Below are positions 1-8,784 of a stretch of DNA of 47,540 nt, piece after piece. The notes under the pieces were generated by a model. The model made no database searches, was not told where the DNA came from, and saw only the letters and a program-made list of their open reading frames with translations. The stretch is from the NCBI GenBank assembly GCA_016866775.1, contig VGLJ01000037.1, forward strand, positions 1-47,540, read 5' to 3'. The DNA comes from Candidatus Rokuibacteriota bacterium. Its GTDB lineage: Bacteria > Methylomirabilota > Methylomirabilia > Rokubacteriales > CSP1-6. The position numbers and the translations under genes are program-made. How positions within the stretch are numbered: position 1 is the first letter of the stretch; the number at the start of each line of letters is the position of its first letter.

Positions 1-1
1 C

Positions 2-199
2 TACGACACGGATCGGCCGATCGCCGGGACGGACCGGCGGCCCTTCATGGGCTCGGCCGATCAGATCCGCGAGGACATCGAGACGTACGCGGCGCTCGGC
101 GTGAGCGAGCTGGTCTTCGACTTCCGCAGCGAGAGCCCCGACGAGAGCCTGGAGCGCATGGAGCGGTTCGCCAAGGGCCTCGGGCTCGGAGCGCGGTGA
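2..199 (+). CDS. LLM-class (F420/flavin) oxidoreductase, C-terminal part
   Basis: This is the last 65 codons of a gene that enters from the left edge. The reading contains the stretch FMGSADQIREDIETYAALGV, followed by a short helix and a GLGLGAR end. That is the usual C-terminus of luciferase-like monooxygenases, where the segment follows the TIM barrel and sets the search window for the oxidoreductase. The TGA stop overlaps the ATG of the next LLM gene (TGATG), so the two are translationally coupled and probably cotranscribed. The substrate cannot be told. The family assignment rests on this short segment and on the tandem paralogue downstream. Confidence 0.7.
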   Translation, partial: YDTDRPIAGTDRRPFMGSADQIREDIETYAALGVSELVFDFRSESPDESLERMERFAKGLGLGAR

Positions 200-1257
200 T
201 GGCCACGCGTGTGCCGCGCTTCGGCCTCAATCGCTTCGACTCCCGGTCCGTGCGGGCGTTCGCCGACGACGTGCGTCGCGTGGAGACGCTCGGCTGGGAT
301 GCCGCGTGGCAGCCGGACTCGCAGCTCCGCCGGCGGGACACGTACGTGATGCTCGCCGCGGCCGCGCTCAACACGGACCGGGTCACCCTCGGCACGCTGC
401 TCGCGAATCCGATGAACCGTCACCCCACGGTGACGGCGTCGTCGATCGCGACGATCGACGAGCTGGCACCCGGCCGCGTCGTCCTGGGCTGGGGCGTCGG
501 CGACACGGCGGTGCGCCTCGCGGGACTCAGGCCCGCACGCGTGAAGGAGCTCGAAGACAGCACACGGTTGATGCGCGCGCTGCTCGACGGCAAGGAGGTC
601 GAAGTCGGCGCCGTGCGACCCGCACGCCTCCCGCACCATCGTCCCGTGCCGATCTGGATCGCGGCGGGCGGCCCGCGCACGCTCAAGATGGCCGGAGGCG
701 TCGCCGACGGCGTCTTCATCCGCGTCGGCACGCACGCGGCGAACATCGCGACGTCGATCGAGCTCATCCGCGCGGGCGCGATCGAGGCGGGACGCGCGCC
801 CGACAGCGTGCGGCTCGGCGCGATCTTCCACACGGTGCTCGTCGACGACCCGCGGCGCGCGCTCACGATGGCGAAGTCGATGGCCGCCGGCTACTACGAG
901 TACTCGCCACGCCTCTTCGATCCGCCGGGGTTCACGTGGCCGGGCCCGGATCCGGAGCGGCTCAAGCACGATCACCAGGTGTGGCCCGACTTCCATCACG
1001 CGGTGGACCTCGAGCACAGCGGCCGCGTGGTCGACTTCCTGCCGACCGAGGTCGCCGACGGGTTCGCGCTGCGTGGCGGTCCGGCGGACATCGTCACGCA
1101 GCTCGTCGACGTGCTGAGCGCCGCGCCGGCGGCGTTCGACCACGTCGTGCTTCACCCGATCCCGAATCCGCCGACGCCCGACGATCCCGAGCGCGGCTAC
1201 ACCGCGCGCGTGGCGCGGGAGATCCTTCCCGCCGTGCGCCGCGCACTGGGCGGGTGA
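199..1257 (+). CDS. LLM-class flavin-dependent oxidoreductase
   Basis: A complete 352-residue luciferase-like monooxygenase/F420-dependent reductase. The start is the ATG that overlaps the upstream stop; an in-frame GTG one codon earlier is possible. The N-terminal half has the barrel core, including the GTLLANPMNRHP strand-loop and the signature TIDELAPGRVVLGWGVGD, with VPIWIAAGGPRTLKMAG and ADGVFIRVG in the second half as in methylenetetrahydromethanopterin-reductase-like proteins. These proteins use reduced flavin or F420 to reduce or oxygenate small organic substrates in the cytoplasm. The tandem arrangement with another LLM gene suggests a duplicated pair. The substrate is unknown. Confidence 0.85.
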   Translation: MATRVPRFGLNRFDSRSVRAFADDVRRVETLGWDAAWQPDSQLRRRDTYVMLAAAALNTDRVTLGTLLANPMNRHPTVTASSIATIDELAPGRVVLGWGVGDTAVRLAGLRPARVKELEDSTRLMRALLDGKEVEVGAVRPARLPHHRPVPIWIAAGGPRTLKMAGGVADGVFIRVGTHAANIATSIELIRAGAIEAGRAPDSVRLGAIFHTVLVDDPRRALTMAKSMAAGYYEYSPRLFDPPGFTWPGPDPERLKHDHQVWPDFHHAVDLEHSGRVVDFLPTEVADGFALRGGPADIVTQLVDVLSAAPAAFDHVVLHPIPNPPTPDDPERGYTARVAREILPAVRRALGG

Positions 1258-1267
1258 GGGCGCGTCG

Positions 1268-1540
1268 ATGCTCTTCATGGTGGTGGAGCGATTCAAGAAC
1301 CGCGACGCGAAGGCCGTCTACCGGCGCTTTCGCGACGAAGGGCGTGGCGCGCCCGAAGGACTCACGTACGTGGGGAGCTGGATCGAGGCGAACTTCGACC
1401 GCTGCTTCCAGCTCATGGAGTGCGACGACGCGAGGTTGCTCCAGAAGTGGGTGGCCTTCTGGAGCGACCTCATCGAGTTCGAGATCGTGCCCGTCGTCCC
1501 GTCGACCGAGACACGCGGGGCGATCGAGCCGCTGCTCTAA
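1268..1540 (+). CDS. DUF3303-family small protein
   Basis: A 90-residue protein beginning MLFMVVERFKNRDAKAVYRR, with a central TYVGSWIEANFDRCFQLMEC segment. This pattern (a start like a YCII/ferredoxin-like beta strand, then a G-S-W and a C-F-Q-L-M-E motif) is typical of DUF3303 proteins. The fold is expected to be a dimeric alpha-beta barrel; no function is established. It lies 10 bp after the LLM gene on the same strand and probably shares its transcript. Its TAA overlaps the stop region of the converging NHL gene by 4 bp. Confidence 0.8.
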   Translation: MLFMVVERFKNRDAKAVYRRFRDEGRGAPEGLTYVGSWIEANFDRCFQLMECDDARLLQKWVAFWSDLIEFEIVPVVPSTETRGAIEPLL

Positions 1541-2520
1541 CCCGCCCGCTTGAACTTCTGGAAGCTGTGCGTGCCCTTCGGCACGTGGCCGCGGCTTTCC
1601 GCGAACGTCCACGTCACCTCGCTCACGTACACGTCGCGGCGCGAATCGACCGCGAGCCCGTGCGGCGCCGCGAAGTTTCCCGCCGCGGCGGGATTGTCGC
1701 CGGGCTGACCGCCCCAGCGCGCGAGCACCTTGCCGTCCTTGTCGTACACGCTGACGCGTCCCGCCTTGATCGAGGGATTGTCGCCCGCGGGACCGTAGCG
1801 CAACGACTTCTGGCCCGGCTGCCACCACAGCTCCGACACGTACGCGCGGCCCTGCGCATCGAACACGACGTGCGTCGGACGCCGCGTGTCCGTCCACTCG
1901 CTCAGGTATTCGCCGTCGGGGCTGAAGACCTGGATGCGATCGTTCTCGCGGTCGCACACGAACACGCGTCCGTCGCTGTGCACGGCGATCCCGTGCGGCA
2001 GGAAGAACTCGCCCGGTCCCTGGCCCGGCGTGCCCCACGAGCGCTTCAGCGCTCCGCCCGGCGAGAACTGGTGCACGCGGCAGTTGCCGTACCCGTCCGA
2101 CACGTAGAGGTCGCCCTTCGGGCTGACGGCGATGTTCGTCGGGCGGTTGAACGGTCCGCCGGGACGCGAGACCGTGCGCGTGTCCTTGCCGTCGTAGCCA
2201 GTGTCCGACGGCGTGTTCATCGTGCCGAGCGTCAGGAGCAGCTTGCCGCTCGGCGAGAACTTGCGGATGGTGTGGTTGCCGTCGTCGGTGGCCCAGACGG
2301 AGTTGTCGGGTCCGATGGTGATGCCGTGCGTGCGCAGGGTGAAGTCGCCCTCGCCCCACGAGCCGAGGAACGTGCCCCGGTCGTCGTACATGAGGATCGG
2401 GTGGTCGCCGCGGCAGATCAGGAAGACGCGGTCCTCCAGATCGCACGCGACCCCGGCGACGTCACGGTGCTCGTACCCTTTCGGCAGCTGCTCCCAGCCT
2501 TCGACGAACTCATAACGCAT
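1537..2520 (-). CDS. NHL-repeat beta-propeller protein (peptidyl-hydroxyglycine lyase-like)
   Basis: A 327-residue protein made of repeated six-bladed propeller units. The repeat signature recurs as HGITIGPDNSVWATDDGNHT, FNRPTNIAVSPKGDLYVSDG, LPHGIAVHSDGRVFVCDREN and APHGLAVDSRRDVYVSEVTW. Such units match NHL repeats and, at the family level, peptidyl-alpha-hydroxyglycine alpha-amidating lyases. There is no clear signal peptide, so a cytoplasmic location is likely despite the similarity to secreted enzymes. It is transcribed alone, convergent with the DUF3303 gene and divergent from the methyltransferase. Ligand-binding residues are not assigned, and whether it is an enzyme is open. Confidence 0.8.
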   Translation of the reverse strand: MRYEFVEGWEQLPKGYEHRDVAGVACDLEDRVFLICRGDHPILMYDDRGTFLGSWGEGDFTLRTHGITIGPDNSVWATDDGNHTIRKFSPSGKLLLTLGTMNTPSDTGYDGKDTRTVSRPGGPFNRPTNIAVSPKGDLYVSDGYGNCRVHQFSPGGALKRSWGTPGQGPGEFFLPHGIAVHSDGRVFVCDRENDRIQVFSPDGEYLSEWTDTRRPTHVVFDAQGRAYVSELWWQPGQKSLRYGPAGDNPSIKAGRVSVYDKDGKVLARWGGQPGDNPAAAGNFAAPHGLAVDSRRDVYVSEVTWTFAESRGHVPKGTHSFQKFKRAG

Positions 2521-2556
2521 GGCGAACCTCCGGCGCGCATTCTACACTCACGAGCC

Positions 2557-3286
2557 ATGGCGGATCAGGACGCGGCGTTCGTCGGCTCGGTGCCCGAGAA
2601 CTACGACCGGTACCTCGGGTCGGTGCTTTTTCACGGGTTCGCGGAGGATCTCGCGGCGCGGCTCGTCGTGAAGCCCGGGATGCGCGTGCTCGAGACGGCG
2701 TGCGGCACCGGCATCGTGACGGAGCGTCTCGCACGGCGCCTCGCAGGGCGGGGGACGCTCGTCGCGACCGACCTCAACGAGCCGATGCTCGCGCACGCGC
2801 GGACGAAGCGGGCCATCGGGGAGGTCGAGTGGCGCCAGGCGGACGCCACGGCGCTGCCGTTCGGGGACGCCTCGTTCGACGCGGTCGTCAGCCATCAACG
2901 TGTGGGACACGCTGTCGACGAACGCCTTCGTGCGGATCACGCACGAGACGGCGGTGAGCTTCTTTCCCGAGAACCCTCCGGAGTTCTACCTCACCCCGTT
3001 CAGTCTCTCGGACACGGCGAGGGTGAGCGGCTGGCTGCGCGCCGCCGGCTTCGAGGACGTGGATCCCATCGCGGTCGCGCGGGCGGGCACGAGCCCGTCG
3101 GCGGCCGACGCGGCGCGCGGGCTCATCGACGGCAATCCGATCGCCGCGGCGATCGTCGAGCGTCGCGCCGACGCGCTCCCGGCGGTGAGGGCGGCGCTGG
3201 AGCGGAACCTCGCCGCGGAGCTCGGCGACGGGGCTGGCCTGCGCTCCACCCTGCGCGCCTTCGTCTTCGACGCCAGGAAGCCTTGA
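2557..3286 (+). pseudogene. Class I SAM-dependent methyltransferase, internal deletion and frameshift
   Basis: The first 113 codons give a ubiE-like methyltransferase: PENYDRYLGS at the start, the SAM loop VLETACGTGIVTERLA, the acidic LVATDLNEPML strand and QADATALPFGDASFDAVV. At about 2896 the reading stops making sense. A second frame then resumes with NVWDTLSTNAFVRITHE and runs to TGA at 3286, matching the family's C-terminal half (YLTPFSLSDTARVSGWLRAA). The expected piece between them (normally ending L-R-P-G-G-R) is missing, about 30 codons, and the frame shifts by one. Either the gene is dead or the assembly has lost about 95 bp. The stop overlaps the start of the cyclase gene. Confidence 0.75.
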
Positions 3287-6200
3287 TGCCGTGTCCGCAG
3301 TGCCGCCACGAGAATCCCGCCGGCGCCAGGTTCTGTCTCGAGTGCGGCGCGCCGCTCGCGCTGCGGTGCGGGTCGTGCGGCACCGACCTGCCCGCCGGCG
3401 CGAAGGTCTGCAGTCAGTGCGGCGCGGCCGTGGCGGCGCCGGGCGTGCGGCGCGAGCGCTTCACCTCGCCCGATGCGTATACGCCGAAGCACCTCGCGGA
3501 GCGGATCCTGATCTCGAAGGGCGCGCTCGAAGGCGAGCGCAAGCAGGTCACGGTCCTCTTCGCCGACCTCAAGGGCTCGATGGAGCTGCTCGCCGATCGC
3601 GATCCCGAGGAGGCGCGCAGGCTCCTGGATCCCGTCCTCGAGCACATGATGGAGGCGGTCCACCGGTACGAAGGGACCGTCAACCAGGTGATGGGCGACG
3701 GGATCATGGCGCTGTTCGGCGCGCCGATCGCCCACGAGGATCACGCGGTGCGCGCCTGCTATGCCGCGCTGAGGATGCAGGAATCGGTCAAGCGGTACGG
3801 CGACAGCGTGCGGCGGGCGGAAGGTGTTCCGATCCGCATCCGCGTCGGGCTCAATTCGGGTGAAGTCGTCGCGCGCGCGATCGGCTCGGATCTCCGCATG
3901 GACTACACGGCCGTCGGGCAGACGACGCACCTCGCCGCGCGCATGGAGCAGCTCGCCAACGCGGGCTCGACCCTCCTCACCGCCGACACGCTGGCGCTGG
4001 CCGAGGGCTACATCGACATTCGCGCGATCGGCCCGACACCGGTGAAGGGGCTGGCGGAGCCGATCGACGTCTACGAGATGCTCGGCGCCTCGACCGTGCG
4101 CTCGGGGTTCGCCGCGGCCGCGACGCGCGGGCTGACGAAGTTCGTCGGCCGCACGGCGGAGATCGAGCAGCTCGCCCAGGCGCTCGACCACGCGAAGGCC
4201 GGGCGCGGCCAGGCCATGGCGGTGCTCGGCGAGCCGGGCGTGGGCAAGTCGCGCCTGTACTACGAGTTCACGCACTCGCATCGCGTGCAGGACTGGCTCG
4301 TGAGGCCGCCGCGTACCTGCCGGTGATCGAGCTCCTCAAGAGCTACTTCCGCATCGAGGCGCGGGACGACGCGAGGATCATCCGCGAGAAGGTGACGGGC
4401 CGCCTCCTGTCGCTCGACCGCACGCTGGAGCCCTTCCTTCCGGCGCTCCTGTGGCTCCTCGACGCTCCCGCGGACAGCGCGCAGTGGGACCGCCTCGACC
4501 CGCGCGAGCGACGCCAGCAGACGCTCGACGGCGTGAAGCGGCTGCTCCTGCGCGAGAGCCAGGTGCAACCGGTGGTCGTCGTGTTCGAAGACCTCCACTG
4601 GATCGACGCGGAGACCCAGGCGCTCGTCGAAGCGCTGGTCGAGAGCCTGCCGGCGGCGCGCGCGCTGCTGCTCGTCAACTATCGCCCGGAGAATCAGCAC
4701 CCGTGGGGCTCGAAGACGTATTACCGCCAGCTCCGCATCGACCCGTTGCCCGCGGCCACCGCGCACGAGCTGCTCGACGCGCTGCTCGGTCACGATCCGA
4801 GCGTGCAGGCCCTGAAAGCGGTCCTCGTCCAGCGCACGGAGGGGACGCCGTTCTTCCTCGAGGGGAGTGTGCGAACGCTCGTCGAGACGAAGACGCTCGT
4901 CGGTGAGCGCGGCGCCTACCGGCTGCAGCGGCCGCTGAGCGCGATCCAGGTGCCGGCGACGGTGCAGGCGCTGCTCGCGGCCCGCATCGATCGGCTGTCG
5001 TCGGAGGAGAAAGCGGTGCTCCAGGCGGCGTCGGTGATCGGCACCGACGTGCCGTTCGGATTGCTCCACGCGATCGCCGACATTCCGGAGGGGCAGCTCC
5101 GGCGGCACCTCACGGAGCTGCAGTCGGCCGAGTTCGTGTACGAGACGAATCTCTTCCCCGAGCTCGAGCACACGTTCAAGCACGCGCTCACGCACGAGGT
5201 CGCCTACGGCACGCTCCTCGGCGAGCGGCGGCGCGCCGTGCACGCGCGCATCGTCGCCGCGATCGAGCGGCTGCACGCCGACCGCCTGAACGAGCGCGGC
5301 GAGCTCTGGGACCGGGCGGTCGCCTACCTCTACGACGCCGGGGCCAAGGCGTTCCGGCGCTCGACCAACGACGAGGCGATCGCGTACTTCACGCGGGGGC
5401 TCGAGCTCACCGCAAAGCTGGGCGCAGGGCCCGAGCAGGTCCGCCACGAGCTCAAGCTGCTGCTGGCCCTCGGGCCGGCGCTTCAGGCGACTCGAGGCTT
5501 CGGCGTGGCGGAAGTGGAGCGGACCTATTCCCGCGCACGGACGCTGAGTGAACATTTGGGCGAGCCGATCGAGCTGTTTCAAGCGCTCTGGGGACTCTGG
5601 CTGCACACGGCCGGACGCGGGCGTTTCACAGAGGCGCGGCGAGTGTCGGAAGAGCTGCTCGAGGTGGCGGAACGGCTCGGGGATCGCACCCTGCGGCTCG
5701 AGGCGCACCACTCGATGTCGCCCAGCACGCTCTATGCGGGCGATCCGGAGGCGACACGACGACCAGGGCCTCGCGCTCGCCACCGAGCTCGCGCATACCG
5801 GCTCGATCGCCAACGCGCTGCCGTTCGCCGGCGTCGTCTACCAGCTCCGCGGTGACGTCGAGGCGACGCGGGACCTCGCCGGATCGCTGAGCGCGCTCGC
5901 GGGCCGGCACGGCTTTCAGCAATGGCGAGCCTTCGCGTCGATTCTGGATGGCTGGGTGCATGTCCAGGACGGGGGCGATCGCCCCGTCGCGCGGTTCCGG
6001 GAGGCGATCGACGCGTACCGCGCGACGGGGAACGAGCTCTACGTCCCGCACACCATGTCGCTCCTGGCGACGGCGCAGCACCGCTCCGGCGACGTCACCG
6101 GGGCTCTCGAGACCGTCCTCACCACGCTCGAGAACACCGAGGCCACGGGGACGCGGCTCTGGGATCCGGAGCTGCATCGGCTCAAGGGCGAGCTGCTCCT

Positions 6201-6405
6201 CGCCCAGGATCCCGGTGCCGCGCCCGCCGCGGAGGCAGCGCTCCGTCACGCCATCGACGTCGCGCGCGGACAGCGCACGAAGTCCTGGGAGCTCCGGGCG
6301 GCGGCGAGCCTCGCGCAGCTGCTGGCGCGACAGGGCAGGCGGAGCGAAGCGCGAGAGACGCTCGCCGACGTCTACGGCTGGTTCACCGAGGGGTTCGACA
6401 CGGCA
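3286..6405 (+). pseudogene. Zinc-ribbon / class III cyclase / AAA ATPase / TPR regulator, broken
   Basis: The first segment (3286-4300) has two zinc ribbons (CPQC...CLEC and CGSC...CSQC), then a guanylate/adenylate cyclase domain with both metal aspartates (VLFADLKGS and MGDGIMALFG), then a Walker A (GEPGVGKSRL). After a frame change near 4300 the ATPase continues, with Walker B VVVFEDLHWID and a helical region to about 5753. A third frame from about 5757 carries TPR-like repeats (HTMSLLATAQHRSGD, RLKGELLLAQDP, ADVYGWFTEGFDTA). Pieces are missing at 4300 (about a dozen codons), at 5755 (tens of codons) and at the C-terminus, which runs into permease sequence near 6405. Intact homologues are about 1100 residues and act as cytoplasmic signalling ATPases. 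Confidence 0.75.
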
Positions 6406-6407
6406 GG

Positions 6408-6648
6408 CCGCGCGCCGAACTGCAGGCCGATCACGGTCACGACGGGAATCAGCGCGTTCGCGAACGCGTGCCGGTAGACCAGCGCGGCCGGCCACACGCC
6501 GCGCGCCCGCGCCGCCTTGATGTAGTCCTTGTCGAGCACCTCGAGCAGGCTCGAGCGGATGATCCGCGCGACGAGCCCGGAGAAGAACGTTCCGAGCGTG
6601 ATGGCGGGGAGGACGAGCTTCCACAGGCCGTTCCAGGAGTCCTCCCAC
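6408..6648 (-). pseudogene. DppB-type ABC permease, C-terminal fragment (inverted)
   Basis: On the minus strand this piece reads WNGLWKLVLPAITLGTFFSG, then ARIIRSSLLEVLDKDYIKAA and ARGVWPAALVYRHAFANALI, ending at VIGLQFGA. This is the EAA-loop region of a binding-protein-dependent dipeptide/nickel permease. It has no start of its own and is cut before the last two membrane segments, where it meets the tail of the cyclase gene. The matching N-terminal half lies next to it on the opposite strand (6649-7130). Joined head to tail, the two would make most of one permease, so this looks like a local inversion or an assembly fold-back. Confidence 0.7.
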
Positions 6649-7130
6649 CGCGTCGGGCAGACGATCGCCGTGCTCTTCACGGTGTCGGTGATCATCTTCG
6701 CCCTCATGCGCATGATCCCCGGCGACCCGGTGCTGATGATGCTGGGCGACGACTTCACGCAGGAGGCGTACCAGCGCCTGCGCGCCCAGCTCGGCTTCGA
6801 CCGCTCGGTCGTCCACCAGTACGTGATCTGGCTCGGGGCGATCCTGCGCGGCGACTTCGGCGACTCCTACCTGAATCACGAGCGCGTCTCGAAGCTGGTG
6901 TGGGACGCGTTCCTCCCCACGCTCTCGCTCGTGGTGGCGAGCCTGCTCGTCGGCGTGATCATCGCGTTCCCGTCCGGCATCGTCGCCGCCATGCGCAAGG
7001 ACAGCGCGTGGGACTGGGGCTCGATGGGCAGCTCGATCTTCCTCTACTCGATGCCGAGCTTCTGGAAGGGCATCGTGCTGATCTGGATCTTCAGCGTGCA
7101 CCTGCGCTGGTTCCCGGCGGTGGGCTACGT
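6649..7130 (+). pseudogene. DppB-type ABC permease, N-terminal fragment
   Basis: The reading starts within the first membrane helix (RVGQTIAVLFTVSVIIFALM), continues with the family signature RMIPGDPVLMMLGDD and the helices FLPTLSLVVASLLVGVIIAF and FLYSMPSFWKGIVLIWIFSV, and ends at RWFPAVGYV. About seven N-terminal residues and the whole C-terminal half are absent. The C-terminal half is found inverted directly upstream. After 7130 the frame runs on into unrelated sequence. The function, if it were whole, would be one half of the membrane channel of an oligopeptide importer with the solute-binding proteins downstream. Confidence 0.7.
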
Positions 7131-7227
7131 GCATCCGAGAGGACAAACCGGAACACGAGTGGGCCGGAGTATACCCGCCGAGGTGATACGATGCGCGGCC
7201 AAGACCGTCCACACGGAGGGTTGAGAC

Positions 7228-8754
7228 ATGTCACGACCGATCGTCGTGCCGCTGATCGCCATCGCGCTGATCCTTGCCGGCGTCGTGCCGGCCGCCGCCC
7301 AGCAGCCGGCGGGCCAGGTCACGGTCGCCTTCCACGTGACGATCGCGCCGACCTGGTTCGATCCGTCGACCGCGCCGCCTCAGATCACGCCGTTCGGCGT
7401 GCTCTACGCCATCCACGACGCGCTCGTCCGGCCGTATCCGGGGCAGAAGATGGGACCGAGCCTCGCGGAGTCGTGGAAGGAAAGCCCGGACGGCAAGACG
7501 TACGAGTTCAAGCTGCGCCGCAGCCTCAAATTCCACAACGGCGAGCCGGTCACCGCGGAAGACGTCAAGTTCAGCTTCGAGCGCTACAAGGGCGCGGGGG
7601 CCAGCGAGTTCCGCGCGCGAGTCCGCGACGTCGAAGTGGCGGACGCGCAGACGGTCCGCTTCCAGCTGAAGGAGCCGTGGCCGGATTTCCTGACGTTCTA
7701 CGGCACCACCGCCACGGCGGCCGGCATCGTGGTCCCGAAGAAGTACGTCACGCAGGTCGGTGACGAAGGCTTCCGCAAGCATCCGATCGGCGCCGGCCCC
7801 TTCAAGTTCGTCAGCCACAAGCCCGGCATCGAAGTCGTGCTCGAGGCCAACCCCGGCTACTGGCGGACCGCCCCGAGCATCAAGACGCTCGTGATCAAGA
7901 GCGTGCCCGACCAGGACACCCGGCTGGCCATGCTGAAGAAGGACGAGGCGGACATCGGCGTGGCGTTCGACGGCCCGCAGGGCGAGGAGGTCAAGAAGGA
8001 CCCGCGCCTGCAGCTCGTGTCGTCGAAGCACGCGTCGATCTTCTGGATCGAGTTCGCCGAGCAGTGGGATCCGAAATCTCCCTGGCACGACAAGCGCCTG
8101 CGCCTGGCCGTGAACCACGCGCTGAACCGCCAGCGCATCAACGAGGCGGCGTGCCTCGGCTTCTGTCCGCCGGCGGGTGTGATCGTGCCGCGCGTGATGG
8201 ACTTTGCGCTGCAGGCCGAGCCGCCGGCGTACGACCCGCAGAAGGCGAAGCAGCTCCTCACGGACGCCGGGTACCCGAACGGCCTCGACGCCGGCGAGTT
8301 CGTGCCGATCCCCGGCTTTTCGACGGTAGCGGAAGCGTCGGTGAACTACCTCGCCGCGGTCGGCATCCGCCTGAAGATCCGGCCCGTGGAGCGCGCGGCC
8401 TTCTACGCGCAGTGGCGCGAGAAGAAGATCCGCGGGGTCTTCCTGACGGCCGTCGGCAACTCCGGCAACGCGGCCAGCCGCGTGCAGGAGTTCATCCAGT
8501 CGAAGGGGACGTACGCGTACGGCGGCTACCCCGACATCGACGATCTCTTCCAGCAGCAGGCGCGCGAGCGCGACGTGAAGAAGCGCGAGGTACAGCTCCT
8601 GAAGATCCAGCAGCTCACGATCGACCGGGTGATGTTCGCGCCGGTGATGGACCTCCGCGCGCTCATGGGCGTCGGCAACCGGGTGGCGAAGCACACGATC
8701 ACCGACGTCTGGATGAGCCCGTTCCCGTCCTACGAGGACATGCGGCTGAAATAG
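7228..8754 (+). CDS. Family 5 extracellular solute-binding protein (peptide ABC transporter)
   Basis: A complete 508-residue SBP_bac_5 protein. Residues 1-25 form a Sec signal (PLIAIALILAGVVPAAAQ). The mature part has HVTIAPTWFDPSTAPPQITP, the SLAESWKESPDGKTYEFKLR and LKFHNGEPVTAEDVKFSFER motifs of the family, and HPIGAGPFKFVSHKPG. It is expected to bind a peptide or other small solute in the periplasm and hand it to a Dpp/Opp permease pair. The ATG follows a strong GGAGGG ribosome site. The closest relative in the window is the remnant at 16766-17228, which shares the WFDPSTAPPQITPFG stretch. The ligand is unknown. Confidence 0.88.
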   Translation: MSRPIVVPLIAIALILAGVVPAAAQQPAGQVTVAFHVTIAPTWFDPSTAPPQITPFGVLYAIHDALVRPYPGQKMGPSLAESWKESPDGKTYEFKLRRSLKFHNGEPVTAEDVKFSFERYKGAGASEFRARVRDVEVADAQTVRFQLKEPWPDFLTFYGTTATAAGIVVPKKYVTQVGDEGFRKHPIGAGPFKFVSHKPGIEVVLEANPGYWRTAPSIKTLVIKSVPDQDTRLAMLKKDEADIGVAFDGPQGEEVKKDPRLQLVSSKHASIFWIEFAEQWDPKSPWHDKRLRLAVNHALNRQRINEAACLGFCPPAGVIVPRVMDFALQAEPPAYDPQKAKQLLTDAGYPNGLDAGEFVPIPGFSTVAEASVNYLAAVGIRLKIRPVERAAFYAQWREKKIRGVFLTAVGNSGNAASRVQEFIQSKGTYAYGGYPDIDDLFQQQARERDVKKREVQLLKIQQLTIDRVMFAPVMDLRALMGVGNRVAKHTITDVWMSPFPSYEDMRLK

Positions 8755-8784
8755 CCGAACACTTTCTGAAGCAGTGAGGGTTCC

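Noticed and set aside
1420-4326. A 968-codon open frame on the plus strand
   Set aside because: Most of it is antisense to the NHL gene and has Arg/Ala/Asp-rich composition typical of shadow frames in GC-rich DNA. It only catches the methyltransferase and cyclase starts by chance.
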